Of a DNA stretch of 64,000 nucleotides, positions 1-10,109 are shown piece after piece. Numbering within the stretch: position 1 is the stretch's first letter; each line of letters begins with the position of its first letter. Source of the stretch: Dolomedes plantarius (Eukaryota > Arthropoda > Arachnida > Araneae > Dolomedidae); assembly GCA_907164885.2 (NCBI GenBank), contig OU015493.1, forward strand, positions 124,865,570-124,929,569, given 5' to 3'. The notes under the pieces are model-generated. The model worked only from the letters and a program-made list of their open reading frames with translations. It did not search any database and was not told the DNA's origin. The translations under genes were made by a program, and so were the position numbers.

Positions 1-937
1 TGCAACTAAACATCAAAATTTTTTGTACTTTGGAAAACTGGAGAAATTTTAGAATAACCAGATTAGTTGACATCTTTGATCAGTTGAGCAAGATTTTTCC
101 ATTTAAAAACTGACAATTCAAGAGTTTTTTAACTTTAAAGGTTCTGCCAAAATTATTCACTTGTAATGTAAAGAACCACATTTATAATGGAATTATGTTT
201 CTAATCTTGTACAGTGTTTATATTTTTTTCCACTCTCCCTCTTCACTTTCAAATGAGGGAGGACTTAGGGCAGTATAGAGAAAACATATTACATTGCAGA
301 AATCTGAAGGTTATTTTGGTAAAAATAACTGAATATTAGCAGGTATCATTTTGCAGTCTGAAAATTGAAAACTCTCATGGTAAATTGGAAGGATCTGATT
401 TACTTTTTGTGTTTAGTCATTTAATTGAACAGTGATACAAATGACAGGCTAAGTGACCAGTCATTTATGAGAGATTTTGTAAAAATACAGTTTGAGCTAT
501 GATTATCAATATTTTAATTTAAGATTTAAAAGTTAATGTGCTGTGGTTCTTAACTTTTAAAAGTTGAGGGTTCTTTTTATACAATTGAAGAGGAATTTTG
601 CTTAAAATTTTGAGGAAAACCTGTTAATTGAGAAGGCAAATGTTTGTTATCAGAATGATTCCATATTGATCGTTTTTAAATGGCAAAATGGTTGAAGAGT
701 TTACAGTAACATTTAGTATTTTTGTGTTCAAATTCTCAGTTAGATTCTGGGAATTATTGACTCAAAATTTACTAATAAAGCATCTCTAAACTAGTTTTGA
801 TTTGTTAATTATATGAGTGTGTAGCATCTTTATTTTGAGAATCTTATACATGTAAGATTCCTAAATTTAAGTGTTTTTGGATCAATATTATTTTGTAGTA
901 GTTGAAACTAGTTTAATTATTATTTCTTCTTCTGTAG
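1..937 (+). other. SYNCRIP intron (3' part)
   Basis: AT-rich sequence before the first visible exon. No coding segment and no repeat of known type was recognised. It ends in a pyrimidine tract and AG. Confidence 0.7.
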
Positions 938-1140
938 CTGGCTTAACTGAAGTAATTATCTACAGTTCCCCGGATGATAAGAAAAAGAACCGTGGTTTTT
1001 GTTTCTTAGAATATGATTCTCATAAAGCTGCATCATTGGCAAAAAGACTTAGTACTGGTCGCATAAAAGTTTGGGGATGTGATATTATTGTTGATTGGGC
1101 TGACCCCCAGGAGGAACCTGATGAAGAGACAATGTCTAAG
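938..1140 (+). CDS. SYNCRIP: SYNCRIP exon: second half of RRM2
   Basis: Acceptor TTCTTCTGTAG ends at 937 and donor GTAATT begins at 1141. The 203 nt start with the last two bases of a codon and end on a codon boundary. The reading is intact and carries GLTEVIIYS, the RNP1 octamer region RGFCFLEY and the RRM2 end VWGCDIIVDWADP. The first half of RRM2 must be in an exon upstream of the window. Confidence 0.93.
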
Positions 1141-4100
1141 GTAATTCAGATGAAATGCCCTCTCTCTCTCTTGCCCTGGCCCTGTTGTGTTTTGTCTTGT
1201 TCCCTGTGTATCTTGTCCCCTCTTATATTTAATTTTTGTATTTTAATAACATTATTCTCTCTTTGTAATTCTTATATTTAGTTTGAAAAGTTTTTTTTTC
1301 TTGTGTCATAAGTATGCTTTTTCGTTTTAACATATGATCAAGCATATTTAATACTCTATAATTATATAGCTGAATAAAAAATAAATAGGTTCATTCCTTA
1401 CTGTAGAATTTATATCTAACTCCTTCATGATGCTATGAGAAAAATAAAAATCAGAAATATATGTAAATGATCTTAAAACATAAGGTGTTTCTACACTATT
1501 ATTTTTAACTTATTTATACATAATATGTAAGTGATTTTTTGTATATATGCATGTAATACAGTAATTTACTCTTTTAAAGAGATGTTGAATAATTCAGATA
1601 AATCTTAATCCTTAGCAAAAACATGCTTCCAATGAAGGATATATACCTTTGTTACATTTTTTAATTAGTGAATGCTGTAGATAGTCTTGAGAAGGATTAT
1701 GTTTCTGAGCTAAAGCACATATTTTACCCTTATTTTGCTAGGAAAAAGATCCACTTTTTAAAAATCGGTATGTCTTTGACCACCGACCTTTGTTTGAAAA
1801 TTGGGTGCATCGATAAAATAAGATAATTTTTATTTTTTTTATTTATTTATTTATTTTTTTTTGTTGTATGTAATTTTTTTCTCTTATTCCCTTTTTTTCG
1901 GTGTTAAGTTCCAACAGTCAATTTTAAAAACACAGAATTACAAAAGGTATTTGCAGATTTACCCAACTCGGTCTTTTTACAAAATTCTGTTCATCTTCAA
2001 AGAAAAAAATTGCTGGCATTTGGTACCTTGGTCTGTGGATTTGAGTCTCACTGTTTGTATGGATGCTTGTAGCCATTTGAAACCAGCTTTTACCAGTAGT
2101 CCTGGCCTAATTAAGCCCTTGTGTAGCAAAAGAAGACAGTGTCCTCAACTAACTCAACATAGTATGAAAATAATGGGTGATCCTCAGTTTTAGACGAAGG
2201 AGCATTTTTGCTCAATTCTTTATTGTAGAATTCCAGTATGCATCTGATTATTTATCATTTTAGACAAAGGAGCATTTTTGTTCAATTCTTTAAAGAATAT
2301 TCAGATCTGCCAACTTTCTGGATTTACCCGAGCAATGCCGGATTTTTAATGCATCTTCTGGGTTTCCAGAATGGACACTTATAACCGGATTTTTAGTTAC
2401 AAAACAAAAATATTTACTCAGTTCAGGTCATCTATATCAAGGGAAACCTTAGAAAATTTGTTAATATGCAAATCAAACCCACAAGGACACTGTTATGAAG
2501 CACAATTTGACAATGAATTTTTAAAAAGAGTAAAATAGCTACAGTAAATGCTACAAAAGTTCCAAGGTTTTCTGTACTTAATTAAATCAAATATTATAAA
2601 GAAATAGAAGTACTCAAATATAGACTGCTGGGATGTACATTAAAATGAATGATTACAAATTTCAAATATAACTTGTAACATGTTATGTTAATATTATAAC
2701 TTCAAGATGTGCTGAACAGTAAGGAAATATTTTGAACTATTTAATATTATTAAAGAGATCCTATAAACTATAAATAAGTATACATTATAATTCTTTTATG
2801 ATTTTTTACTATACTGTTTTGTGCTATGCGTTATGTTGATTATTTTATGCATGGTAGAATATTGCAGGTTTTCTTTAACTGAGGTTGGCAGGTGTGAATA
2901 TTGTAGAATTCCAATATGCATGTGATTATTTATAACTTAAATGATTTGGTTAATTTACAATCTCCCATGACAAGTACTAATTTCTTTTCTTTTTTTTAAA
3001 CATGAAGTCATATGCAAGATATTATTTAAAGCAATTTAATCCTTTAGAGTTTTAGAGTATTCTATCTCAGTATGTTTCAGCTGCCCCGTTTTGAAATGTA
3101 TTATATGTTTATTAAATTCTAAATTTTGATCATCCATTTCATATGCTTGTTATTATGTCTCCTTTATTGTATTAAACCTCACTTTATTTAGGTGAAAGTT
3201 CTCTATGCCGGAATTTGACAGCTGATGTAACAGAAGAAAAATTAAAAGAAATGTTTGAAGCTTATGGCAAAGTAGAAAGGGTAAAAAAAATCAAAGATTA
3301 TGCATTCATTCATTTGATGATAGAGATCATGCTGTGAAGGCTATGAATTCTCTGAATGGCAAAGAAGTAGGAGGTGCACCAATGCAGGTTTCTCTTGCAA
3401 AAACCCCCATCTGATAAAAGAAAAAAGAAGAAATATTACGGAACGGGAAAGACCGAATGATGCAAATGATGCAGCAAAGAGCTATGTAAGTTGAATTTTT
3501 TTGTGCATATCAAGTTCATAATCTTTTTAAGTATATCTTTTTCATATTCATAATTTACATTTGTTTCTTGTGCTCACTTACTGGTTAGGTGCAAGTTTTA
3601 ATATTTTAAAAAGATTAATACTTTTTCACTAAAAAATTTCAATCCTCAATTTAAAGTTGGAGTATATTGTCAATTGTAGGAGTCTGTGGTAATCTTGCCA
3701 AATATGAGAGTTATTGCCAAATTGGCGATGGATTTGGTCACCAAATTTGGCAATATGGGCACCAAATGGTCGCCATTTTCTAGACCTTTCTCAAACGTTC
3801 TGTGAGATTTCTAGCTGCTGCCGATAGAGGCCGCTTTTGAAGTCTATAAATATACCTGACATTGGCATTGGAACTCGGTGTTCTTATCTACTGAGAATTG
3901 AATGTATTGAAAGTGCATTAGGCATTGTATTGTATTGAAGACTGTTATCCTGACTTGTGTTTTTTAGAGTTTTCTTTCTGCTGTATAGAAAACAGTTGTT
4001 ACGTGTTTTCTGTTGAATTTGTGTATGCGCCTGAAGATTTTACAGTATAATAAATTTTATTTGTGTGACTTTCTGAAGATATTTATTCAATCCTATTGAA

Positions 4101-7100
4101 CCCAGAAAACAGAACATATTATTCATAGGACTTTACCTCAAAATTTTTGTCCATTAAATTTTCTTTTGTTCCCCCCCCCCATCCTTCTTTACTACTGAAA
4201 GTATGAGTTTCATTGTCTATTGATTACTAACAATCTTTGGAGGTCCTTATTTGCTCTTGGCATTTTTACAGTCCTTTTGTGGTTCTAAGGAATTATCTAT
4301 TATTCTGAGGCCTCACAATCTATCTTCCATTTTTAGAATAGTGCTACTGTTTCTCAAAATTGTTAATTTTAGTATTCAGTGTATATGTAAGACTGCCTTC
4401 CTTGTTCATACAATGTTTTAAAAACTGTTTTAAAAAATCCCAAAATTTATTAAATGGTATGTTTTTCTCCCATTATGTTCTGGCTGGCCCTTAAAAAGTA
4501 CTGAAAAGCCCTTAAAAGTAAACAAATATTCCCTTTTTTAAAAAAAAAAACATTATTTAGTGATAACAATGTGCTCTCTGTATATACAAGAAATAATGTC
4601 TGTTAGTAAGTGTTAGTCTTTTATGTCACTAGGTTGGTGCCCTCATCCTACTCAGCTGTTTGTGAGTGCTGGAAATGAGGGGTTATAAAATGGATTATAT
4701 TATTTTATTTTAACTGTATATCAAACAGGTGTGGAAGATTAAGAGTGATATGACAGAAAAATTCCCTTGAACTGTAGGGATTTTACCCTTGTCCAATAAA
4801 GAGGTATAAATTAAACCGCAGGGAGTCTGTTGTTATTTACATCTTCCCCACCCACATCCTAATACCTGGGCTCTCAATTTCTCTGTTTTCAATTAGTGAG
4901 AATCAAAAATCTTCCTCCTTTTTTTCCCCAACTTGGTCATACATTTCATATGGCTATCAAGGAATATATTTCACTGAATTTTTTTTATCCATTAGACCTG
5001 CATGGTAACATTATTTTATGGAGCTGGCAGAATTTTTGCCTATTTTATTCATTTTAAGGAACTCTGTACTTTATCTTCTAAGCAAAGGCTGAGCTGAGGT
5101 CACTACTTCAGAAATTATGAAAAAAAATCATGATATGGTGATGGACAGAAAAAGTGTATAGTTACATGAGGCTGTTGGCATCCTATCAGTGTGTACATAA
5201 TAATTTCCATGAATATGTGGATATGAGATAGCTGTTAGTGCCATGTGTGTTAATAGTCAATAAAATGTGAATATGTTAACACTTGCAGGAAAACACAATT
5301 TAGACTTTTTCATAGAAATCCAGTTGCATTTTTTTCATTGTTTAGTAACAGTTGATGAAAACACGAATCAGCCAGAAAGAAAAAAATAGTTAAAACAGTG
5401 GGGTTGAGCAGATGAACCCGCACCAAAGATAAATAGTTCTATAGGCAGGGGAAAAGTTATAGCCACTGTTTTTCAGAATGCCCATGGTGTAATCTTTTAA
5501 AACTTTGGAAAAGGGCAAAACAGTCACTAAGTTTATTGTGCTTCTTTACTGGATGTTTGAGTAGTGAAATCATACAAAAAGCCCACATTATGGAAAAAAT
5601 ATTTTATTCTTTATGACACTGCTCAGATTCTTTTATCTATAATTGCAGCGGCAAAGCAGCTAGAATTATGCTCCAAAATTGTTCCCCCCCCCCCCCTCCA
5701 TATACTCCAGATTTGGCCCCCTTGGACTACTGTTTGTTCCCTAATATGAAAAATGTGTTACAGGACAGCAACTGGTGAAACAAATGCTTATTTTGCAGAG
5801 TTGCCCAAGTTTTACTTTATGGAAGGGATAACAAAGCTTGAAAATCATAGAACCAAATGTTTAGGGAAATTAGTAGAAAAATTAGTAAAGAATTTAAAAA
5901 AAAAATGTTTGCAATATTTTTGCATGACTTATCAAACAACCCCAGTAAGCTTTCATTTGTTGATTAGAATGTTTTGATTTTTCTTTAATTAAATAACGTT
6001 TTCATTTATTTTTAATTAAACTATTGTTTGTTTTAATATTAAAAGTTGATAATTTCAATACCCCTTGTAATTTTTTTTTAGAAATTAGGATATTATTAAA
6101 TAATTTATAATGAACAGTACGGCTGTCAACTTCAATTCAAGCTTTTCTCCCCCCCCCCCCTCTCATTTAAATAACAGTAAATTTTTAAAGCATCATGAAT
6201 TTAATAAGAAATTTGATTTTAATGCTTCTTGGAGAACTTTTTTTTTTTATTTTGCTCTTTTAAGAAAATTTTCCTTGAATATTGTTCATGAGCACTTACC
6301 AGTTTGTCTCAGTTTGTTACTAATTTTTGCAACATCAGACTGCATTTGCCTTCATTTTGATGGTTTGAGCTTGGCACAAGAACTTGCTTATTTTCCTTTT
6401 TGCACATTGATATGAGTTTGGGCTATGTACACAAAGTTTAAATGTCGAGTTTCCCCCCCCTGACATATCAAGGTAGATTCCATATTCTAAAATTTCTTGC
6501 ATGGTGACATCTGAACATATGTTGGAAATTAATCTATTTAATACCATTTAAAAGAAGTTTGGTTATGGGGAATTCAAAATATATTACATCATATTTTCCA
6601 CCAAAGAAGTCAAGCAAAAATATTTAGAGCACCAAATAACTAGATGCTTTTAATGTAAGAGGGTGTAAAAAATTACAGAAGAAAATTCTTTTTTCTTTCA
6701 AACCCTAGGTAAAAAGCAAATAGCAATGATGGAGGAATAGTAAGTTCTGTTCATGTACATTAATAATGTTGTGTGACTTTTAGTGTGAAAACGTACAAAT
6801 TTTTCAAGTATGATAAGAAATTGAAGTTATAAAATTGATGAATGCTGTATGGTCAAACTGTGGTAGTGGTTTTAGGTCTTCCCCTTCAAGCTAGGAGAAA
6901 ATGCCAACTCTGTGTTAATTCTCATTAGCACCTTCTTGGTAAGGAACCACCTAAAAAGGTATTTATTTTAGTTGTATGACTGGAATTTATTTGGAATTGG
7001 TTTGAAAGTTTTTTTCTTTTTAGTTGTAGCAACAATCTTCACATTTGTCATTTGAGTGTAATTTTACAAAAATATTCCTTTTTGCTTAAATTTTTTAATT

Positions 7101-10100
7101 GCATTTCAAATGCTTATTATATATACACCATAAAGTCTTGTTATTGCTCATGCAAGTTCTGAAGTGCTAAAATTATATGTCTGGACTTCTAACAGGTATT
7201 GGGATTCTGGTTATGTTTGTGTATAAATCTGAAAATAAGGTATTTAATGAAAGAAATATAATCATCACTTACATTTTAAATTACTTTTGAGAAATAGTGA
7301 TTTATAAAAAATGTCTTGGTGTCTTTAAAAAAAAAAAATTCTGTGAGGATGTGCAGAATACTGCTGTATAGAACTTAACTTAAACAAGAAATAAGTGATA
7401 TATGTAAAATCATTAATGATTACAAAATAACATTCTAAGTTTTTAATTAACATAAGACTGAATTATCAGTAAATCTCTGATGACATGCATTTGCCGAAAA
7501 TGGCTCAAAAGATTAAAACTACAAACAGAAAAAAAAATGCGGTTTGAATGGCTGGGAGTTTTATAAAAACATAGTAATCATTTTAAGGTTTGTTACAAAA
7601 CTCAAAACTTTCCAAAATCTATTTTTAAACATTAATGTGTTAAAAGCATATGAATTTAAAATGAATATTCTCTTTTAGGATGATGGGTATCCCTCCTCCT
7701 CCGCCTCGTGGTAGAGGAGCTAGGTTACCTTTGCCAGCAGCTCGCAGCTATGGTAAGATTCTTTATTATGAAATTTTTGCTTCTACATTTTGCCCATTTA
7801 GACTGTCTGAATTTCTGCTTAGTTTTAAACATGTAGATTCTTTAGTTCAGCTGTCTTACTGCATATGCTTCCTTTCTGTTTCCTTTGCTTGCTCTATATT
7901 TCTGTAATCTAATAGCTTCTGATTTGCTAGGGTTATAATTTCAGTATTTCAAGATATTGTTTGCATGGATGTAGTATAATACCTATTTATAATTTTAAAA
8001 TATTGCTTAATATTATAAATGTATATTTAATACAATGTTACTAAGATTTTTAGTGCTTTATCTTTTTTATTCTTCAGTTAGCTGTTTTAGATAAATATAT
8101 GCTGAGAAATGTTGCAGTCGAACTTCTTTAAAAGAAGCACATTTGTAAGCGGAATTGCATTTAATGAAATAAGTATTTCCTTTCAAATATTTGAGTCCAA
8201 AACAAAATTATTGCAAGAAAATTAAGTAATTGTAGTTTATCTTGACCATGTGCAATAGTTGATGTTTATATTTAAATTTATTCTACTGATCTCGCTAAAC
8301 TAATGTTATTGAACTAGTGTTAATGATGTTGGAACAGAACTAATTGTTCCTTTTTGAACTAAATGTAGATACATTAAAAATTTAATTAACTTTAACAGTA
8401 ATAATTTTTAAAATTTGGCCAGTATTCAGTAGATCTGTTTTCTATACCAATTTGTCTTGTTTAAAGGCAGTTTTTTGCATTTTGCACCTTTTCTGATGAT
8501 GCTTCTTGTTACAAGAGTTCGACTGCTTTTATATGAATTATCTTGAATGCGAGCCTCCATTCGAAACCACATTCCTTGTTGCTCTTGTCAGATTATGATT
8601 ATGACTACTACGGGTATGGTGACTATCAGGGAGGCTACGCTGCCGACCCCTACTATGATGATTATTATGGTGGCCGCTATGATGACTACTATGACTATGG
8701 ATATGGAGCTGCACCCCGACCCAGGGAACCGGTCGGTCGAGCCCGTGCTGGACCAGAGAGGGTGGGTTATGTTGCTGGAGTCTTGTCCTCGATAGTTCAT
8801 CATTAGCTACAGTTTCCACTAGGAACAAAACTCATGAGGTTGGTCAAGTGTCTCGTAGTACCATTTATATTTAAAAGACACTGTCCTCCCTCGAGAAATA
8901 TCATATCCGAGCTTTTTTTCATTTTTGATGTTTCATCAGGCTGAAAATTTGGTACTTCTCTCCCTTTTGTCTTCTGTCCCATCAAATCTGCTTTTGCATC
9001 TGCCAGTAACCTTAATGCTACTACTGTGCTGTTGCTTCTACTGGGCCTTTGTGTCACTTAACACTTACTCTTAATATTAACTTTCTGATTTGGACATAAA
9101 TGATTAAGAACTTTTTTAAGGACATAGCTCGGATATGGTAGTGTTTTGTTTGTTTCTTTTCTTGCTTTATGTGCTCTTGCCTGTTTGTTCTATATTTGTT
9201 TCTAGTTATTCTCTAAAAGTAGCTATTGATTTTGATGTTCTAATATTTATAATGTTTACATATAACAGTAAATTAAATTCTATGTATTTTTAATTTTTGA
9301 GCAGAAGTTTAACTTTGAATGTATTACTAATAAATGTTTATTATTTTAAAGGAATGCATTTAACAATTTGTATTATTTTTAATTTAATTGTTTAGAATTT
9401 TCTCAGATTTGTTAGCTTAAAGAAGGGATTCAAAATTAAAGCTTTCCTTAGAATAATATTATACAAAAAAGACTGATTTATGGCATAAATAATGATATTT
9501 TTCTATGTATTCAATATATGTGTTTTCTATTTGCATGTGAATCCAGTTTTACATGATATATGAATCCCTTGTGTTAATACCTTTGTTCCTATGCCTGTTG
9601 ATTTCTTAATGATTTTTCAATTAGAGGACATGTTAATTTATTATTTCCTTTATTTCTTGGTGTTCCTTTTATTAGCTTTATTTTTTGTGTCTTTTGGAAC
9701 TAATGGAACCTTTGTTTTTTTATTCCGGCTCGTGCTGGCCGTGGTATTCCCCGTGGGCCGCGGCGCTGGGATCTCCAACTCCTCGTGGCCGGTTTCCAGT
9801 CCTCCCCCCCTCGGCCGAGGCACCCGTGGGGGTTGTCCCGTCCGGAATTCCTCCTGGTCCTATCCGGTTCACTCATGGGGCCCTTCCCCGGGGAATCCTG
9901 GTCGGTAAACGCAAGTTCGACACTCCCAGCCACCAGAACCAAGGGGACTCAAAGCGTCGCTTCCAGAATTCTGGGGCTGGGCAGTGGGGCAGTCACCCCA
10001 TTCCCCCAGCAACCCCTGAACTCAACTGATACAATGGGTACCGTGGAACAGAACAACGGGGAATCCACCACACTGGTACCAGGACTCATACGGCCAGCAG

Positions 10101-10109
10101 TGGGGTTAA
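938..10109 (+). CDS. SYNCRIP: SYNCRIP / hnRNP R-Q-like RNA-binding protein, 3' half (five exons)
   Basis: Exons are 938-1140, 3192-3485, 7679-7752, 8592-8761 and about 9728-10109. The family (SYNCRIP/hnRNP Q and hnRNP R) binds mRNA through three RRMs and acts in splicing, transport and translation. Seen in order: the second half of RRM2 (KKKNRGFCFLEY, an RNP1 motif, then VDWADPQEEPDEE), RRM3 (VERVKKIKDYAFIHF, LAKPPSDKRKKKK), a PPPPPRGRG stretch, a Tyr/Asp/Gly-rich exon, RG repeats, GKRKFDTPS, DSKRR, QWGSHPI and a final WYQDSYGQQWG before TAA. All of these match the known domain order. RRM1 and the start of RRM2 are outside the window. Exon phases are compatible throughout. Exons 2 and 5 contain one-base indels that break the frame; they are more likely sequencing errors than decay, because introns are kept and net exon lengths are right. 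Confidence 0.93.
2189..2934. repeat. 70-bp tandem duplication, second copy split by an insert
   Basis: Unit 1 is 2189-2258. Unit 2 starts at 2259 with the same TTTAGACRAAGGAGCATTTT text, stops near 2292 and resumes at 2899 with TATTGTAGAATTCC. Unit 1 reads straight through this junction (CAATTCTTTATTGTAG), so it shows the pre-insertion state. Confidence 0.8.
2293..2898. mobile_element. 606-bp MITE-like element in SYNCRIP intron
   Basis: It interrupts unit 2 of the duplication above. The ends are imperfect inverted repeats: TATTCAGATCTGCCAAC near the left and GGTTGGCAGGTGTGAATA at the right. TA borders both sides when compared with the uninterrupted unit, which suggests a TA target duplication. 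No transposase reading was seen. The superfamily is not assigned. Confidence 0.6.
3192..3485 (+). CDS. SYNCRIP: SYNCRIP exon: RRM3, with four one-base indels
   Basis: Acceptor ACTTTATTTAG precedes and donor GTAAGT follows. The reading VKVLY, then NLTADVTEEKLKEMFEAYG, KDYAFIHF, DRDHAVKAMNSLNG, LAKPPSDKRKK and RMMQMMQQRAM is RRM3 plus its basic tail. It is found only by changing frame four times: a base missing near 3210, another near 3315, one extra near 3405 and one missing near 3451. The observed 294 nt plus net two gives 296 nt, exactly the length needed to join phase 0 to the next exon (which supplies the third base of ATG). That argues for base-call errors at short homopolymers. Confidence 0.88.
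3486..7678 (+). other. SYNCRIP intron with mariner relic
   Basis: A 4.2-kb intron. It holds a nearly palindromic block at 3713-3754, poly-C tracts near 4171, 5685, 6151 and 6455, and the mariner relic at 5395-5965. The stretch around 3690-4110 has a TATA-like box and AATAAA and could be a solo LTR, but no target duplication was found. Confidence 0.7.
5395..5965 (+). pseudogene. mariner-type transposase relic
   Basis: Frame-shifting readings on the plus strand follow the mariner transposase order: AGEKL then ATVFQNAHGVIF (normally VFWDAxGIIF), LEKGKTVT, FILYDTAQ (normally HDNA), PPYTPDLAPLDYCLFPNMK (the PDLAPSDYHLF block), and a C-terminal ITKLENHRTKCLG. The first catalytic Asp is replaced by Asn in the visible frame; the second and third positions of the DD34D triad are present. 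Many stops and a poly-C run show it is dead. It lies in sense orientation in a SYNCRIP intron. Element ends were not located. Confidence 0.8.
7679..7752 (+). CDS. SYNCRIP: SYNCRIP exon: proline / RGRG segment
   Basis: A 74-nt exon between acceptor CTCTTTTAG and donor GTAAGA. Its first base completes a Met codon with the AT left by RRM3, and its last G begins the Asp codon of the next exon. It encodes MGIPPPPPRGRGARLPLPA and ARSY. The position between RRM3 and the Tyr-rich block fits vertebrate SYNCRIP, where PPPTRGRGRGG sits at this place. Confidence 0.88.
7753..8591 (+). other. SYNCRIP intron
   Basis: AT-rich intron from GTAAGA to TTGTCAG. No repeat or exon is recognised within it. Confidence 0.75.
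8592..8761 (+). CDS. SYNCRIP: SYNCRIP exon: Tyr/Asp/Gly-rich block
   Basis: Acceptor TTGCTCTTGTCAG ends at 8591; donor GTGGGT follows 8761. The 170 nt read DYDYDYYGYGDYQGG, DPYYDDYYGGRYDDYYDYGY, then RPREPVGRARAGPER, an intact frame with 56 whole codons. This low-complexity Tyr/Gly domain is typical of the family. The exon ends on a codon boundary, so the next exon should start in phase 0. Confidence 0.9.
8762..9727 (+). other. SYNCRIP intron
   Basis: Intron from GTGGGT to the T-rich tract before the terminal exon. Open frames near 8803-9057 (minus) and 9591 (plus) are not conserved and are treated as chance. Confidence 0.65.
9728..10109 (+). CDS. SYNCRIP: SYNCRIP terminal exon: RG repeats, NLS-like GKRK and YGQQW end
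   Basis: The exon is recognised from ARAGRGIPRG, PTPRGRFP, GRGTRGGCP, GKRKFDTPSHQNQ, GDSKRRFQ, QWGSHPIP and WYQDSYGQQWG, then TAA at 10107-10109. These blocks fall in all three frames, so several indels are present in this GC- and homopolymer-rich stretch. No AG acceptor is visible at the expected point: the sequence reads TTCCGGCTCG where TTCCAG then GCTCG would be needed, so a missing A is likely. The start given is the first codon of ARAG and assumes that acceptor. Local GC content is far above the surrounding introns. Confidence 0.8.

Larger units (their letters stand above)
1141..3191 (+). other. SYNCRIP intron with a duplication and a MITE-like insert
   Basis: A 2.05-kb intron from GTAATT to TTTAG. 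It contains the 70-bp duplication and the inserted element listed separately (2189-2934). An open frame of 110 codons at 1861-2193 lacks family resemblance and is treated as chance. Confidence 0.75.

Noticed and set aside
1861..2193. 110-codon plus-strand frame
   Set aside because: Lies in a SYNCRIP intron, has no recognised motif or splice sites, and overlaps a T-rich tract.
3684..4112. Solo LTR with TATAAATATA and AATAAA
   Set aside because: No convincing TG/CA ends with a 4-6 bp target duplication and no second copy.
8538..8828. Open frames overlapping the Tyr-rich SYNCRIP exon in other frames and strand
   Set aside because: Shadows of the repetitive TAT/GAT codons of the real exon.
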